From the NCBI RefSeq assembly GCF_009695935.1, contig NZ_VUMY01000008.1, positions 1-64,000 on the forward strand: a DNA stretch of 64,000 bases, written 5' to 3'. Under the pieces are notes generated by a model. It was not told the DNA's origin, searched no databases, and saw only the letters and a program-made list of their open reading frames with translations. Of this stretch, positions 25,029 to 34,650 are shown piece by piece. Position numbers and translations under genes: made by a program. This DNA comes from Mobiluncus porci. GTDB taxonomy: Bacteria; Actinomycetota; Actinomycetes; Actinomycetales; Actinomycetaceae. Position 1 is the first letter of the stretch. Each line of letters starts with the position of its first letter.

Positions 25029-25889
25029 ATGAAAACAACAATCGCCGACCAGCTTGAAGCCATGATGGATGCCACATTCGGCACCAAAGAACAGCGCGAA
25101 AAGGAAATCAACCCACCCAAGAAGGGAATCAAGTACTGGCTCACCGATATGGATGGGGTCTTGGTTCATGAACAGCAGGCCATCCCCGGAGCCGCCGAGT
25201 TCCTCCAGGCCCTGCGGGACAACGGGCGTGAGTACCTAGTCTTGACCAATAACTCGATTTTTACACCTCGCGATTTGTCGGCTCGCCTATCCGCCTCCGG
25301 CCTCGAGGTTCCCGAGGAGCGTATCTGGACCTCCGCTTTGGCGACAGCCTCTTTCTTGAAAACTCAGTCTCCGAAATCTACCGCCTACGTGGTTGGCGAG
25401 GCTGGTCTCACCACGGCCCTTTACCAGGCGGGATATGTGATGACCTCGACCGATCCGGAATATGTGGTTCTGGGGGAGACCCGCTCGTATTCCTTTGATC
25501 AAATTGCTACCGCGGTGCAACTCATCATTAAAGGCGCGAAATTCATCGCCACGAATCCGGATATGACCGGCCCCACCAAGGACGGCCCCATTCCAGCTAC
25601 CGGCGCAATCGCGGCTATGATAACCGCGGCGACCGGTAAGAATCCGTACTTCATTGGAAAACCGAATCCTGTCATGTTCCGCACGGGCTTGAACAAGATC
25701 GGCGCGCACTCGGAGGAAACCGCCATGATTGGCGACCGAATGGATACCGATATGCTTGCCGGAGTTGAATCAGGCCTCCACACCTTCCTCGTGTTGACAG
25801 GATCGACTCAGTATGAGGATATTGCAAACTTCTCCTACCGTCCCAACGAAGTCATGGAATCCATCGCCGACATCGTAGCGCGAGTTTGA
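25029..25889 (+). CDS. HAD-IIA family hydrolase (NagD-like)
   Basis: 286 residues. Motif I is WLTDMDGVLVHEQ near residue 38, motif II is LVLTNNSIFTPR near residue 73, and the motif III/IV region is YFIGKPNPVMF and IGDRMDTDMLAG near residue 238. The C2a cap between motifs II and III places it in the NagD/4-nitrophenylphosphatase branch, acting on nucleotides or sugar phosphates in the cytoplasm. The N-terminal 30 residues form an additional charged helix not usual in NagD. The ribosome site is AGGGGGAAA. Confidence 0.87.
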   Translation: MKTTIADQLEAMMDATFGTKEQREKEINPPKKGIKYWLTDMDGVLVHEQQAIPGAAEFLQALRDNGREYLVLTNNSIFTPRDLSARLSASGLEVPEERIWTSALATASFLKTQSPKSTAYVVGEAGLTTALYQAGYVMTSTDPEYVVLGETRSYSFDQIATAVQLIIKGAKFIATNPDMTGPTKDGPIPATGAIAAMITAATGKNPYFIGKPNPVMFRTGLNKIGAHSEETAMIGDRMDTDMLAGVESGLHTFLVLTGSTQYEDIANFSYRPNEVMESIADIVARV

Positions 25890-25997
25890 ATCTGGGACGA
25901 CAAAGCACGCCCCCATCGTCCCAAGCGCGTGTTCTCAGGTTTCGCAGTAGCATGAGATAAACTGTGAAAAGCTAAATTTTGTTAAAAGGGAGGCTCG

Positions 25998-26864
25998 GTG
26001 CGTATCGCAACTTGGAATGTGAACTCGATTCGCACGCGTCTCGGGCGTGTCCTGGCTTTTCTGGAACGCCATGACATTGATGTTTTAGCAATGCAAGAAA
26101 TAAAATGCCGCGTGGATCAGTTTCCCGCTGATGCCTTTAAAACCGCAGGCTATGAGGTGTTCGTAAACGGCAAGAACCAGTGGAACGGCGTGGCTATTGC
26201 GGTTCGAACCGGAATCAAGGCGCATCTTCTCGGAATGCAGTTCACGGGAGAGATCCCGCAACCCGAATTTGGTGAACCACCCGCCTTGGAACCTCGAGTT
26301 ATCGGCGTGAGAGCCGATGGCATCGAATGTTGGTCTCTGTATGTTCCCAACGGCCGAGAGCTGGACGACCCGCATTTCCGCTACAAGCTCGACTGGCTTG
26401 ATTCCCTGCGCTCCCACGTGGTGTCTCTCCTGGAGACAGACCCGAAAGCGCTGGGGCTGTTTATGGGAGACTTCAATGTGGCTCCGCGAGATGAAGACGT
26501 GTGGGATATGGTCGAATTTGAAGGCGCGACCCATGTTTCGGTTCCCGAACGTGAGGCTTTTGCGCGCCTCTTGGCTCCGGGAACACTCCCGGAAGCGGTG
26601 ACGCTCAGTTTGGAACAATTGAACGAGATTGGAACGGGCAGTACAAAACCGGCGGGCTTGTTTGAAGTAACCCGCGCGAGCGCGCCAGGTTGGACCTATT
26701 GGGATTATCAAAAGGCGCGCTGGCGGCGTGACCAGGGGATGAAGATTGATTTTGCCCTCGCCACCCCCGCACTCGCTCCGAAAATCCAGAAAGCCCTTAT
26801 TGACAAGGAAGAACGCGACGGAGAGAAACCGTCGGATCATGCGCCGGTGATTTTGGATTTTTAA
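25998..26864 (+). CDS. xth: Exodeoxyribonuclease III / AP endonuclease
   Basis: 288 residues of the EEP fold. Signature elements are TWNVNSIRTRL at the N-terminus, LAMQEIKC (metal-binding Glu), GDFNVAPRDEDVWD near residue 157, KIDFALAT near residue 251 and SDHAPVILDF at the C-terminus (catalytic Asp-His). It incises DNA at abasic sites and removes 3' blocks in base-excision repair. The GTG start has GGGAGG six bases before it. Confidence 0.94.
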   Translation: MRIATWNVNSIRTRLGRVLAFLERHDIDVLAMQEIKCRVDQFPADAFKTAGYEVFVNGKNQWNGVAIAVRTGIKAHLLGMQFTGEIPQPEFGEPPALEPRVIGVRADGIECWSLYVPNGRELDDPHFRYKLDWLDSLRSHVVSLLETDPKALGLFMGDFNVAPRDEDVWDMVEFEGATHVSVPEREAFARLLAPGTLPEAVTLSLEQLNEIGTGSTKPAGLFEVTRASAPGWTYWDYQKARWRRDQGMKIDFALATPALAPKIQKALIDKEERDGEKPSDHAPVILDF

Positions 26865-26939
26865 TTTGTTGGGCCTGTACCGATTGGTACAGACCCAGCT
26901 ATTTGGGATACGCCGTTGCGGTCATGCTGCACCACACTG

Positions 26940-26996
26940 GGGTCAGACCCTTCTGGCTACATTCGCTGTGTTCATTGCGCCAGAGAGGTCTGACCC
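26940..26996. repeat. 57-bp imperfect palindrome (hairpin repeat copy B)
   Basis: GGGTCAGACC at the left end matches GGTCTGACCC at the right end perfectly, and the inner arms TTCTGGC and GCCAGAG pair around a loop starting TACATTC. It resembles copy A (2947-3003) in length, inner arms and loop, and both are preceded by TACGCCGTTG. It lies between the 3' ends of xth and aceB and could also act as a transcription terminator for both. Confidence 0.65.
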
Positions 26997-27026
26997 GGTG
27001 GCTTCATCTGACCCGCCGACTACGCC

Positions 27027-28658
27027 CTACGCCACGTCGTTGGCGTAAACCTGCAAGGTCAAGAAGGTCGGGAAGGTATCGGAAAGCGAGATTTCCCCGA
27101 AGAGCTCGGTCGCCCTCTTCAAGCGAGCCAAGCGCGCCTCGTCCCCACTGAGTTCCGCAGCGAACTTGTCGGATTCTTCCTTCAAGAGAGCCTCAACGAA
27201 CTCGCGGGTGACTTCGCGACCGTCATCGAGCTTCGACTTGTTGTGGACCCACTGCCAAATCTGGGCGCGGGAAATCTCCGCGGTCGCGGCATCTTCCATC
27301 AAACCAAAGATACCCACCGCACCGTTTCCGCCGAGCCAGGCCTCGAGGTAACGCAAGGACACGGAAATATTCGTCCGCACGCCTCCTTCGGTGATTTTGC
27401 CCGGGGTGGCGGCGACGTTCAACAAATCCTCCGCCTTCACGTCCACCTCAGGACGCTGCTTGGAAATCTGGTTCGGATTCGTGCCGAGCACCTTGTCGAA
27501 CTCGTCGCGGATGTAGGGAACCATGCCCGGGTGGGCGCACCAAGAACCGTCAAAACCGTCTCCGGCTTCGCGGGCCTTGTCGCCGCGAACCTTCTTCTCA
27601 ATCTCGGCGTTTTCCGCCGCGTCACGCGACGGAATAAACGCGGACATACCGCCAATCGCGGAAGCCCCACGCTTGTGGCAGGTCTTGACCAGGAGCTCGG
27701 TGTAGGCGCGCATCATCGGGGCAGTCATGCCCACATCGGCACGGTCCGGCAAAACGTACTTGGCGCCGGAATCACGGAACTTCTTGATAATCGAGAAGAT
27801 GTAGTCCCAGCGCCCCGCGTTCAAACCGGCCGAGTAATCGCGCAATTCGTAGAGAAATTCCTCCATCTCGAAAGCGGCCATGATGGTCTCAATCAAGCAA
27901 GTCGCGCGAATCGTGCCGTGAGGGATTCCCACGTATTCCTCGGCGTAGGTGAACACGTCAGCCCACAAGCGCGCCTCGCGGTGAGACTCCATCTTCGGAA
28001 GATAGAAGTAAGGCCCGCGGCCCTTCTCAATCAAAGTCTTCGCATTGTGGAAGAAGTAAAGACCGAAGTCCACCAAGGCGCCGACCATATTCTCATTGCC
28101 GGCCTTGATGTGCTTCTCCACCAGGTGCCAGCCGCGCGGGCGCACCAGCAGCGTCGGCAACTCCTTGATGTCGGAGCTCTTTAGCTCGTAGTGCTTGCCT
28201 TCCAGGGAATCGAAAGTAATCGTCCCGGCAATGGCGTCTTTCAGGTTCACCTGGCCACCGATGACGTTCTCCCAGTGCGGGGTGTTGGCGTCCTCGAAGT
28301 CTGCCATCCACGCCGCGGCGCCGGAGTTCAACGCGTTAATCGTCATTTTGCGGTCGGTCGGGCCGGTCATCTCCACGCGACGATCCTCGAGGCCGGGGCC
28401 GAGCGGTGCGACCTTCCAGGAGTCGTCCTCGCGAATGTCCTTGGTCTCGACCAAGAACTGGGGGAGGCGACCGTTGACCAACTGTTGGCGACGATCGTGG
28501 CGGTCACGCAGTAACTCCGCACGACGGCCGGAAAAATTCTCATGCAGTTTCTTCAAAAACTCCAACGCTTCTGGGGTGAGGATTTCATCCTCGCGATCCA
28601 CAATAACTTCCTTGCCATCCACAATGGGGTGGACGATGTTTACGGGACGTAATTCCAT
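27027..28658 (-). CDS. aceB: Malate synthase A
   Basis: 543 residues, the size of the short A-form rather than the 720-residue G-form common in actinobacteria. Conserved blocks are TGPTDRKMTINALNSGA, WMADFEDANTPHWENV, and YLPKMESHREARLWADVF followed by GTIRATCLIET, which carries the catalytic arginine. It condenses glyoxylate with acetyl-CoA to malate, the second step of the glyoxylate shunt. The ATG at 28658 has GAGAGA before it; sixteen upstream codons are not used. It follows aceA on the same strand, with a terminator in between. Confidence 0.96.
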   Translation of the reverse strand: MELRPVNIVHPIVDGKEVIVDREDEILTPEALEFLKKLHENFSGRRAELLRDRHDRRQQLVNGRLPQFLVETKDIREDDSWKVAPLGPGLEDRRVEMTGPTDRKMTINALNSGAAAWMADFEDANTPHWENVIGGQVNLKDAIAGTITFDSLEGKHYELKSSDIKELPTLLVRPRGWHLVEKHIKAGNENMVGALVDFGLYFFHNAKTLIEKGRGPYFYLPKMESHREARLWADVFTYAEEYVGIPHGTIRATCLIETIMAAFEMEEFLYELRDYSAGLNAGRWDYIFSIIKKFRDSGAKYVLPDRADVGMTAPMMRAYTELLVKTCHKRGASAIGGMSAFIPSRDAAENAEIEKKVRGDKAREAGDGFDGSWCAHPGMVPYIRDEFDKVLGTNPNQISKQRPEVDVKAEDLLNVAATPGKITEGGVRTNISVSLRYLEAWLGGNGAVGIFGLMEDAATAEISRAQIWQWVHNKSKLDDGREVTREFVEALLKEESDKFAAELSGDEARLARLKRATELFGEISLSDTFPTFLTLQVYANDVA

Positions 28659-28720
28659 GTTCTCTCTCTTCTCTTTGATAGTGGGAGGCCTCAACGATGA
28701 GGTCAAGCCTGATTGGTGTC

Positions 28721-28770
28721 TAAAAACCCGAGCGGCACCTTGACGGGTTCGCCAGTAGTGCCGCCCGGGT
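28721..28770 (-). terminator. Terminator between aceA and aceB
   Basis: On the minus strand a 13-bp stem with one mismatch (28758-28770 with 28726-28738) is followed by five T. It should end most aceA transcripts before aceB, so aceB probably has an additional promoter or receives read-through. Confidence 0.7.
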
Positions 28771-28800
28771 CGTTACGGTTTCATCCTAGACCGGATTGGT

Positions 28801-30090
28801 TTAGAACTGAGCCTCTTCGGTGGAACCCTTCAACGCCAGGGTGGAGGATTCGGGGTTCACGGTGGTGGAAACCAAGTCGAAGTAGCCGGCGCCAACTTCA
28901 CGCTGGTGCTTGGTGGCGGTGTAGCCGCGAGACTCGGAGTCGAATTCGGCCTGCTGCAGGCGGACGTAGGCGGTCATGCCTTCGCGAGCGTATCCGTAGG
29001 CGAGGTCGAACATGCCGTAGTTGATCTGGTGGAAGCCAGCCAGCGTGATGAACTGGAAGGCGTAACCCATCGCGCCGAGTTCCTTCTGGAACTTCGCAAT
29101 CTCGTCGTCGGAGAGGTTGGCGCGCCAGTTGAAGGACGGGGAGCAGTTGTACGCGAGCATCTTGTCCGGGTATTCCTTCTTGACGGCTTCGGCAACCTGG
29201 CGAGCCAAGGCCGGATCCGGGGTGTTGGTTTCGACCCAGAGCAAGTCCGCGTAAGGAGCAAAAGCCAGCAAGCGGGCGATAACCACGTCGGCGCCCGGAG
29301 TGGTGTAGTAGTGACCTTCGGAGGAACGCTCGCCGGTCAAGAAGGGCTTGTCGATCTCATCCACATCGGAGGTGATCAAGTTGGCTCCGAGGGAGTCGGT
29401 GCGGGCCACCAACAGGGTCGGCACGCCCTCCACGTCAGCGGCGAGACGAGCGGCTTCGAGGTTGATGATGTGCTGCTGGGTCGGAATCAACACCTTGCCA
29501 CCCAGGTGACCACACTTCTTCGCGGAGGAGAGCTGGTCCTCGTAGTGCATGCCGGCAGCGCCAGCCTCGATGAGGTGCTTGGCCAGTTCGTAGGCATTCA
29601 ACGGGCCACCGAAACCGGCTTCAGCGTCGGCGACGATGGGGAGGAAGTAATCCACATCGTTCTTGCCTTCGGAGTAATCGACCTGGTCGGCGCGGACCAG
29701 AGCGTTGTTGATGCGCTTGACCATCTTCGGCACGGAGTCGTAGGGGTAGAGGGACTGATCCGGGTAGGTCTCGGAGGCGGAGTTACCGTCGCCAGCAACC
29801 TGCCAGCCGGACAGATAGATGGCCTTCAAGCCAGCCTTAGCCATTTCCACCGCCTGGTTACCGGTGATGGCACCAAGAGCGTGGATGTAGTCGTTGTCGT
29901 GTAAGCCCTGCCAGAGTTTCTCAGCGCCCATGCGAGCCAAGGTGTGCTCCTGGGTAACCGAACCCTGCAAACGGGCTACCTTGTCGGCGGTATAAGTGCG
30001 TTTGACACCCTTCCAACGCGGGTTGGTCTTCCAGTCATTTTCGATTTCCTGGGCGACACGGGAGATACGAGCTTCAGCGGTTTCGGTCAT
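28801..30090 (-). CDS. aceA: Isocitrate lyase
   Basis: 429 residues. The active-site signature KKCGHLGGK (catalytic Cys) is near residue 195, with [10 protein letters not shown] and DEIDKPF elements of the family around it. It splits isocitrate into succinate and glyoxylate, allowing growth on acetate or fatty acids. The ATG at 30090 is chosen because AAGGA lies eight bases upstream; the longer frame adds ten residues without homology. It is divergent from ramB, with two inverted repeats in the shared control region. Confidence 0.97.
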   Translation of the reverse strand: MTETAEARISRVAQEIENDWKTNPRWKGVKRTYTADKVARLQGSVTQEHTLARMGAEKLWQGLHDNDYIHALGAITGNQAVEMAKAGLKAIYLSGWQVAGDGNSASETYPDQSLYPYDSVPKMVKRINNALVRADQVDYSEGKNDVDYFLPIVADAEAGFGGPLNAYELAKHLIEAGAAGMHYEDQLSSAKKCGHLGGKVLIPTQQHIINLEAARLAADVEGVPTLLVARTDSLGANLITSDVDEIDKPFLTGERSSEGHYYTTPGADVVIARLLAFAPYADLLWVETNTPDPALARQVAEAVKKEYPDKMLAYNCSPSFNWRANLSDDEIAKFQKELGAMGYAFQFITLAGFHQINYGMFDLAYGYAREGMTAYVRLQQAEFDSESRGYTATKHQREVGAGYFDLVSTTVNPESSTLALKGSTEEAQF

Positions 30091-30153
30091 GAGGGGGTTC
30101 CTTACTAATCGGTCACTCAACTTCGGGGGGCGGGTTGCAGCTCGTCGTCGAGT

Positions 30154-30179
30154 GAAAACTTTTGTTATTAAAAGTTTTC
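30154..30179. promoter_or_regulatory. Inverted repeat between aceA and ramB, copy 1
   Basis: GAAAACTTTT, six bases, AAAAGTTTTC: perfect 10-bp arms. The half-site resembles the RamB box of Corynebacterium (AAAACTTTGCAAA type). The site is 64 bases before the aceA start, so it could be a RamB operator. Confidence 0.55.
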
Positions 30180-30210
30180 AACTTTTCGCGCCTAAAAACA
30201 AGGCGAAATC

Positions 30211-30236
30211 ATGTGAAAAAAAAGAAATTTTCACAT
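30211..30236. promoter_or_regulatory. Inverted repeat between aceA and ramB, copy 2
   Basis: ATGTGAAAA, eight bases, TTTTCACAT: perfect 9-bp arms, different in sequence from the first repeat. It lies 92 bases before the ramB start. It could bind a second regulator or a RamB dimer for autoregulation. Confidence 0.45.
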
Positions 30237-30327
30237 ATAAGAAAAAAATGGTAGCGTAGAAACTAAAATCTTTACTAAAGAAACAAAAATATTCTGTTTT
30301 ATCGAGATTGAACCGAAATCGACATGA

Positions 30328-31893
30328 ATGAACCAGAGGAGGCGAACTGTGGCTGCTAGTAAGGATACTGATTCAGCTGCACCAACTGCGAAACCATCGC
30401 GATCCACCAAGGCGGCTCGTGATGAGATTCCTGCTCCTGTTGAGTCCCCACCCGCGGCGGACGCGGGCATAGATCTCGCCACTTTAGGGGCGCGGATTCG
30501 CCATGCTCGCACTACGCGAGGGATGACTTTGACGCAACTTGGTGAAAAGGTTAATCGTGCTACTTCGCTGTTGAGCCAGATTGAAAACGGGAAGCGCGAG
30601 CCGCGCCTAAACCTTCTGAACGCGATTGCAACTGCTTTGGGAGTAACTGTAGAGGGGTTGATGAAACCGACTCCACCAACCCAGAGAGCCGCCCTTGAAC
30701 TGGAACTATCCAGTCGCCAAGACTCTCCGACCGCGCTGAAGCTGGGGATTCCGACAGTGCATATCGGGCCGCGGCTTCCCACCGATGCTCTGAAATCCTT
30801 GGTGGCGACACATCGAAAGCTCCAGCAGCTCGTTGAGATTGGGCACGATTCTCCAGAGGCCGCGCGCAAAGCGAATCAGCTACTCCACATTGAAATGCAC
30901 AACCTGGATAACTATCTTCCTGAGATTGAATCCCTCGCTACGGAAGTGACAGAGGCTACCGGATTCACCGGAGGCCCCCTGGTGCAGTCGGGGGTGGAGG
31001 AAATAGCCAACTATCTCGGGTTTTCCATTGTGAAACTCCCTGACCTGCCACGGGGGGCGCGTTCCATTACCGACTTGAAACATCACCGCATCTATCTGTC
31101 CAGTTCCGAGGTGCGGGGGCGCGACCAGAGGAACATCGTGTTGCGGGCGCTGGGGGATCAGGCACTCAACCATCCCAAACCGACTTCTTACTACGAATTT
31201 TTGCGCCAACGGGTAGAAGCCAATTATTTCGCATCCGCCGTGTTGATGCCCCAGAGCTCTACGGTAAAACAACTGCAAGAAGATAAAAAGCAAAAAGACA
31301 TCTCCGTATTGGATCTGGCTGATCGGGTGGCGGTGTCTTACGAGACTGCCGTGCACCGGTTCACGAATCTTGCCACCAAACATTTGGGAATTTCGGTTCA
31401 TTTCCTGCGCGTTGGAACGGACGGTACAATCTACAAGGCGTATGCCAATGATGGCGTGGTTTTTCCGACTCACACTGATGGCTCCATCGAGGGTCAGCTT
31501 GCGTGTCGAAAGTTTGGAGCTCGGCAAGTGTTTGAACAACTCGATCCCGCGGCTCCCTATTACCAGTACACCGACACTCCGACCGGAACCTACTGGTCTG
31601 TCTCGAAGCAGGAACCCTACCGGGCGGGAGATTTCTCTATCTCCTTAGGGGTTCCTTTCGAACAAGCACAATTTTTCCGCGGTCGTGATACGAATCTTCG
31701 GCTGAGTTCGAACTGCCCGGATCCGAATTGCTGCCGCGAACCTTCTTCCGAATTGGCCGCAAAATGGGCTCGGTACGCCTGGCCGAGCGTGAAAGTTCAC
31801 TCACACATGCTCGCCGCGACCCCGCCGGGAACCTTCCCGGGAGTCGATGACCGTGAAGTGTATGAGTTCTTGGAGAAGCACTCGGCGGATTGA
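30328..31893 (+). CDS. ramB: RamB-like regulator of acetate/glyoxylate metabolism
   Basis: 521 residues with the RamB architecture: an alanine/serine-rich tail at the N-terminus (1-45), an XRE helix-turn-helix (GARIRHARTTRGMTLTQLGE, SLLSQIENGKREPRLNLLN, about residues 52-105), an IrrE/ImmA-like middle domain, and the C-terminal short-chain fatty-acid-sensing domain with a cysteine cluster (NCPDPNCCREPSS). The middle domain lacks HExxH; its place is taken by ALGDQALNH, so protease activity is not expected. The start is GTG after AGGAGG. It is divergent from aceA, which with aceB is the classical RamB target. Confidence 0.85.
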   Translation: MNQRRRTVAASKDTDSAAPTAKPSRSTKAARDEIPAPVESPPAADAGIDLATLGARIRHARTTRGMTLTQLGEKVNRATSLLSQIENGKREPRLNLLNAIATALGVTVEGLMKPTPPTQRAALELELSSRQDSPTALKLGIPTVHIGPRLPTDALKSLVATHRKLQQLVEIGHDSPEAARKANQLLHIEMHNLDNYLPEIESLATEVTEATGFTGGPLVQSGVEEIANYLGFSIVKLPDLPRGARSITDLKHHRIYLSSSEVRGRDQRNIVLRALGDQALNHPKPTSYYEFLRQRVEANYFASAVLMPQSSTVKQLQEDKKQKDISVLDLADRVAVSYETAVHRFTNLATKHLGISVHFLRVGTDGTIYKAYANDGVVFPTHTDGSIEGQLACRKFGARQVFEQLDPAAPYYQYTDTPTGTYWSVSKQEPYRAGDFSISLGVPFEQAQFFRGRDTNLRLSSNCPDPNCCREPSSELAAKWARYAWPSVKVHSHMLAATPPGTFPGVDDREVYEFLEKHSAD

Positions 31894-31947
31894 GCAGTTG
31901 CTTTTCTGCGGGTTGGAGTGCTCAGTATGCACGGGTTGGAGCGCTGA

Positions 31948-33165
31948 TTATGCGCCGAGAAGAGCCATCTCATCCGGCTTCTCGGGGAGAACCTTGCGGA
32001 TATAGGACTCGATAGCCTTGTTCAAGGGCACTTCCTGATGCTGGTTCTCGGATAAGAACCAGCGGTGATCGAGCACCTCGTGGAAAATCTGGGCGGGTTC
32101 CAGTTTGGCCCGAAGCTCCGGCGGGAGGGCGTCTACAATCGGCTCAAAAACCTCGGTTAGCCACCGGTGCGCCACCAACTCGAGGGGGGCGTCATCCAGA
32201 TGATTCAAAGCCCGGAAAGCCTGCATATTGTTGATCATGCGCCGCCCCTGATTTTCTTGGACATCGAGGCCAGTCAGGCGCATGACTTGGCGGTGATAGT
32301 GGCCGGAATCCACCACTTTGGGTTTCAAAATAATTCGTGTCTTGCCGTCTTTCTCGTCGGTGCGCATCTTGATTTCCCCGACGTCAAAACCGAGATTGTT
32401 CAGCCGGTGAATGCGATCCTCCACCCGCCAGCGTTCCGAGGCGGAAATGGTCTCTTCCGAGGTCAGTTCGTTCCACAAGGCGTCGTAGCGTTCCTGAATG
32501 AGATTACCGATCTCGATGGCATCGATGGATTCGTCGAGAATGCCACCGGCCTCCAAATCCATGAATTCACCGATGATGTTGGTGCGGGCGATATCGAGGT
32601 CATAGGAGCGCTGTCCAAAAGTAAGGCCCTCGGGGTGGAGCTCACCGGTCTCAGCGTCCACAAGGTAGCCGGCAAAAGCCCCAGCATCGCGGCGAAACAG
32701 AGTATTGGAAAGGGAAACATCGCCCCAATAAAAACCGGCAAGGTGGAGTCTCACCAGGAGAACTGCGAGCGAATCGATGAGACGGGTAGCGGTTTCGGGG
32801 CGCATATTGGTGGAAAACAGGGCTCGATAGGGGAGAGAAAAAGGGAGGTGTTCGGTCACCAAGGCGCTGTTGAGCTCCTCGCCGTTTTGATCCGTTCTTC
32901 CCGTGACCACCGCGAGGGGATGCACGGTGGGTTCGCCCAAACGTACCAAGTTGCGGAGCAGCTCATATTCGCGCCGTGCCACTTCCGCGGAAATTTCCTT
33001 TACGGCCAAAATACGGTCCTCCAAATTCACGAAACGCACAATATGCCGTGAAATACCATGAGGGAGGGAAGCAATATAGTGTTCCGGCCAGTTTTCCAAG
33101 GGAAGATTCCAAGGTAAATCCAGTAAAGACGGTTCGGGAGTTACTGCGGTAAACGAAAGTGTCAC
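31948..33165 (-). CDS. DUF4032 (kinase-like fold) protein
   Basis: 405 residues matching the actinobacterial DUF4032 family. The N-terminal half has a lipopolysaccharide-kinase-like fold (ILAVKEISAEVARREYELL, then HLAGFYWGDVSLSNTLF with the Asp of a kinase catalytic loop, and YLVDAETGEL in the place of DFG). The C-terminal half is the DUF4032 domain proper (SGHYHRQVMRLTGLDVQENQ, HRWFLSENQ). The biochemical role is unknown. It commonly neighbours the multi-sugar ABC ATPase gene, as here. The GTG start lies six bases after a -10 box, a leaderless pattern. Confidence 0.82.
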   Translation of the reverse strand: MTLSFTAVTPEPSLLDLPWNLPLENWPEHYIASLPHGISRHIVRFVNLEDRILAVKEISAEVARREYELLRNLVRLGEPTVHPLAVVTGRTDQNGEELNSALVTEHLPFSLPYRALFSTNMRPETATRLIDSLAVLLVRLHLAGFYWGDVSLSNTLFRRDAGAFAGYLVDAETGELHPEGLTFGQRSYDLDIARTNIIGEFMDLEAGGILDESIDAIEIGNLIQERYDALWNELTSEETISASERWRVEDRIHRLNNLGFDVGEIKMRTDEKDGKTRIILKPKVVDSGHYHRQVMRLTGLDVQENQGRRMINNMQAFRALNHLDDAPLELVAHRWLTEVFEPIVDALPPELRAKLEPAQIFHEVLDHRWFLSENQHQEVPLNKAIESYIRKVLPEKPDEMALLGA

Positions 33166-33177
33166 AGGGCAATTTTA
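33166..33177 (-). promoter_or_regulatory. Leaderless-type -10 box for the DUF4032 gene
   Basis: TAAAAT, six bases, GTG at 33165 on the minus strand; no ribosome-binding sequence is present. Confidence 0.5.
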
Positions 33178-33217
33178 GTCGAGAAGTAAAGGGAGCTGAA
33201 ACTGAGTGAGGACAAAT

Positions 33218-33254
33218 AAAACCGGGCGACTCAGAAGCTGGGTCGCCCGGTTTT
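33218..33254. terminator. Bidirectional intrinsic terminator
   Basis: A 13-bp perfect stem (33218-33230 with 33242-33254, arm AAAACCGGGCGAC) is flanked by A and T runs and works on either strand. It lies between the 3' end of the ABC ATPase gene and the 5' end of the DUF4032 gene. A second, smaller hairpin (CGGCAGG with CCTGCCG, about 33260-33299) follows. Confidence 0.8.
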
Positions 33255-33356
33255 TCAACCGGCAGGCGGTTGGGTTTGGTGGTGTTGATACCTGCCGATT
33301 GAAGGGGTGTTATTGAAAAAGTATGCAGTTTTCGCCAGCCGCGGGGTAGTGAAAAC

Positions 33357-34475
33357 TTACTCCGGGAGGCGCTTGCCATCGGAAACGCTGAACACGTGCT
33401 GGCGGCCCGGGTTAATCCTGACCTTCAAAACACTGCCGGGTTTCGGGGCGGTACGCGGCGGGACGCGCACTACCAGGTGGTCATCCGTCACCGAACCAGA
33501 GGTTCCAGCAGTATCTCCTTCGAAGTGGCCGTAAACATAGGCATCAGAGCCGAGTTCTTCGGTGACATCAACCACGATCGGCATCACCCCTTCGCCATCA
33601 TCCGTCGTGATGGAGAGATCTTCGGGGCGGAAACCGATGGTGATTTCACCGTTATCAGAGTCAACCATGGCGGAGCGTTGCGCGGGAGACACTGGCAGAA
33701 CCGCACCGAATAGTTTAGCGGTTTCGCCTTCTACCTTGAACTTCCTAAGGTTCATGGAGGGAGAACCGATGAAGCCAGCGACGAAGTCGTTGGACGGGTT
33801 TTGGTACATTTCGTCCGGAGTGCCGACTTGCTGCAAGATGCCATCTTTCAAAACGGCAATACGGTCGCCCATCGTCAAGGCCTCAGTTTGGTCGTGAGTC
33901 ACGTAGAGGGTCGTGACACCAAGGTTCCGTTGCAGGGAAGCCACCTGGGTACGAGTCTGGACACGCAGCTTGGCATCCAGGTTTGACAGCGGTTCATCCA
34001 TCAAGAACACCTGGGGCTTACGGACGATAGCACGACCCATAGCCACGCGCTGGCGCTGACCACCGGAAAGAGCTTTGGGCTTGCGATCCAGGTACTGGGT
34101 CAGATCCAGGGTCCTAGCAGCTTCTTCAACGCGCTTGTTGATTTCATCTTTCGGAGTACCCGCAATTTTCAACGCGAAACCCATGTTGTCGCGCACGGTC
34201 ATGTGGGGGTAAAGCGCGTAGTTCTGGAATACCATCGCGATGTCGCGGTCTTTCGGTTGGACATCGGTGACATCTTTATCGCCAATGAGGATGCGCCCCG
34301 CATTAACTTCTTCCAAACCTGCCAGCATCCGCAGCGAGGTAGATTTACCACAACCAGAGGGTCCTACCAAGACGAGGAATTCCCCGTCCTTAATGTCTAA
34401 ATCCAGGGAGTCAACTGCGGGAACAGTAGATCCTGGATAGATACGAGTGGCTTTATCAAAGGTAACAGTAGCCAT
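33357..34475 (-). CDS. ugpC: Sugar ABC transporter ATP-binding protein, UgpC/MsiK type
   Basis: 372 residues. Walker A is GPSGCGKSTS near residue 38, the Q-loop is in MVFQNYALYPH, the signature is LSGGQRQRVAMG near residue 135, Walker B is VFLMDEPLSNLDAKLR, and the H-loop is VTHDQTEA. The C-terminal TOBE/MalK regulatory domain follows (GFRPEDLSI). It powers several carbohydrate importers at the membrane. The gene stands alone with no permease nearby, as is typical of the shared ATPase MsiK. The ATG has a weak ribosome site (AAGGG 11 bases upstream). Confidence 0.93.
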   Translation of the reverse strand: MATVTFDKATRIYPGSTVPAVDSLDLDIKDGEFLVLVGPSGCGKSTSLRMLAGLEEVNAGRILIGDKDVTDVQPKDRDIAMVFQNYALYPHMTVRDNMGFALKIAGTPKDEINKRVEEAARTLDLTQYLDRKPKALSGGQRQRVAMGRAIVRKPQVFLMDEPLSNLDAKLRVQTRTQVASLQRNLGVTTLYVTHDQTEALTMGDRIAVLKDGILQQVGTPDEMYQNPSNDFVAGFIGSPSMNLRKFKVEGETAKLFGAVLPVSPAQRSAMVDSDNGEITIGFRPEDLSITTDDGEGVMPIVVDVTEELGSDAYVYGHFEGDTAGTSGSVTDDHLVVRVPPRTAPKPGSVLKVRINPGRQHVFSVSDGKRLPE

Positions 34476-34650
34476 GATTCAATAATCCCTTCACCGGCAG
34501 GTACGTGCCGGACGTTCCGAGTAAAAGGTTCCAGGCTTGGAGAGTTTCGGCTCCTTTGCCGGACGTCGACGTTTTCGACTCAGTCCATTGTGCCAGAAAC
34601 TAATGGAAAATACACAGTTTTCGGAAAAACATTTTTCTATGCCCGTTAGG

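Noticed and set aside
31907-31950. Tandem repeat of a 21-23 base unit beginning TGC(AC)GGGTTGGAG
   Set aside because: Only two imperfect copies, overlapping the stop of the DUF4032 gene; too little to call a regulatory or mobile repeat.
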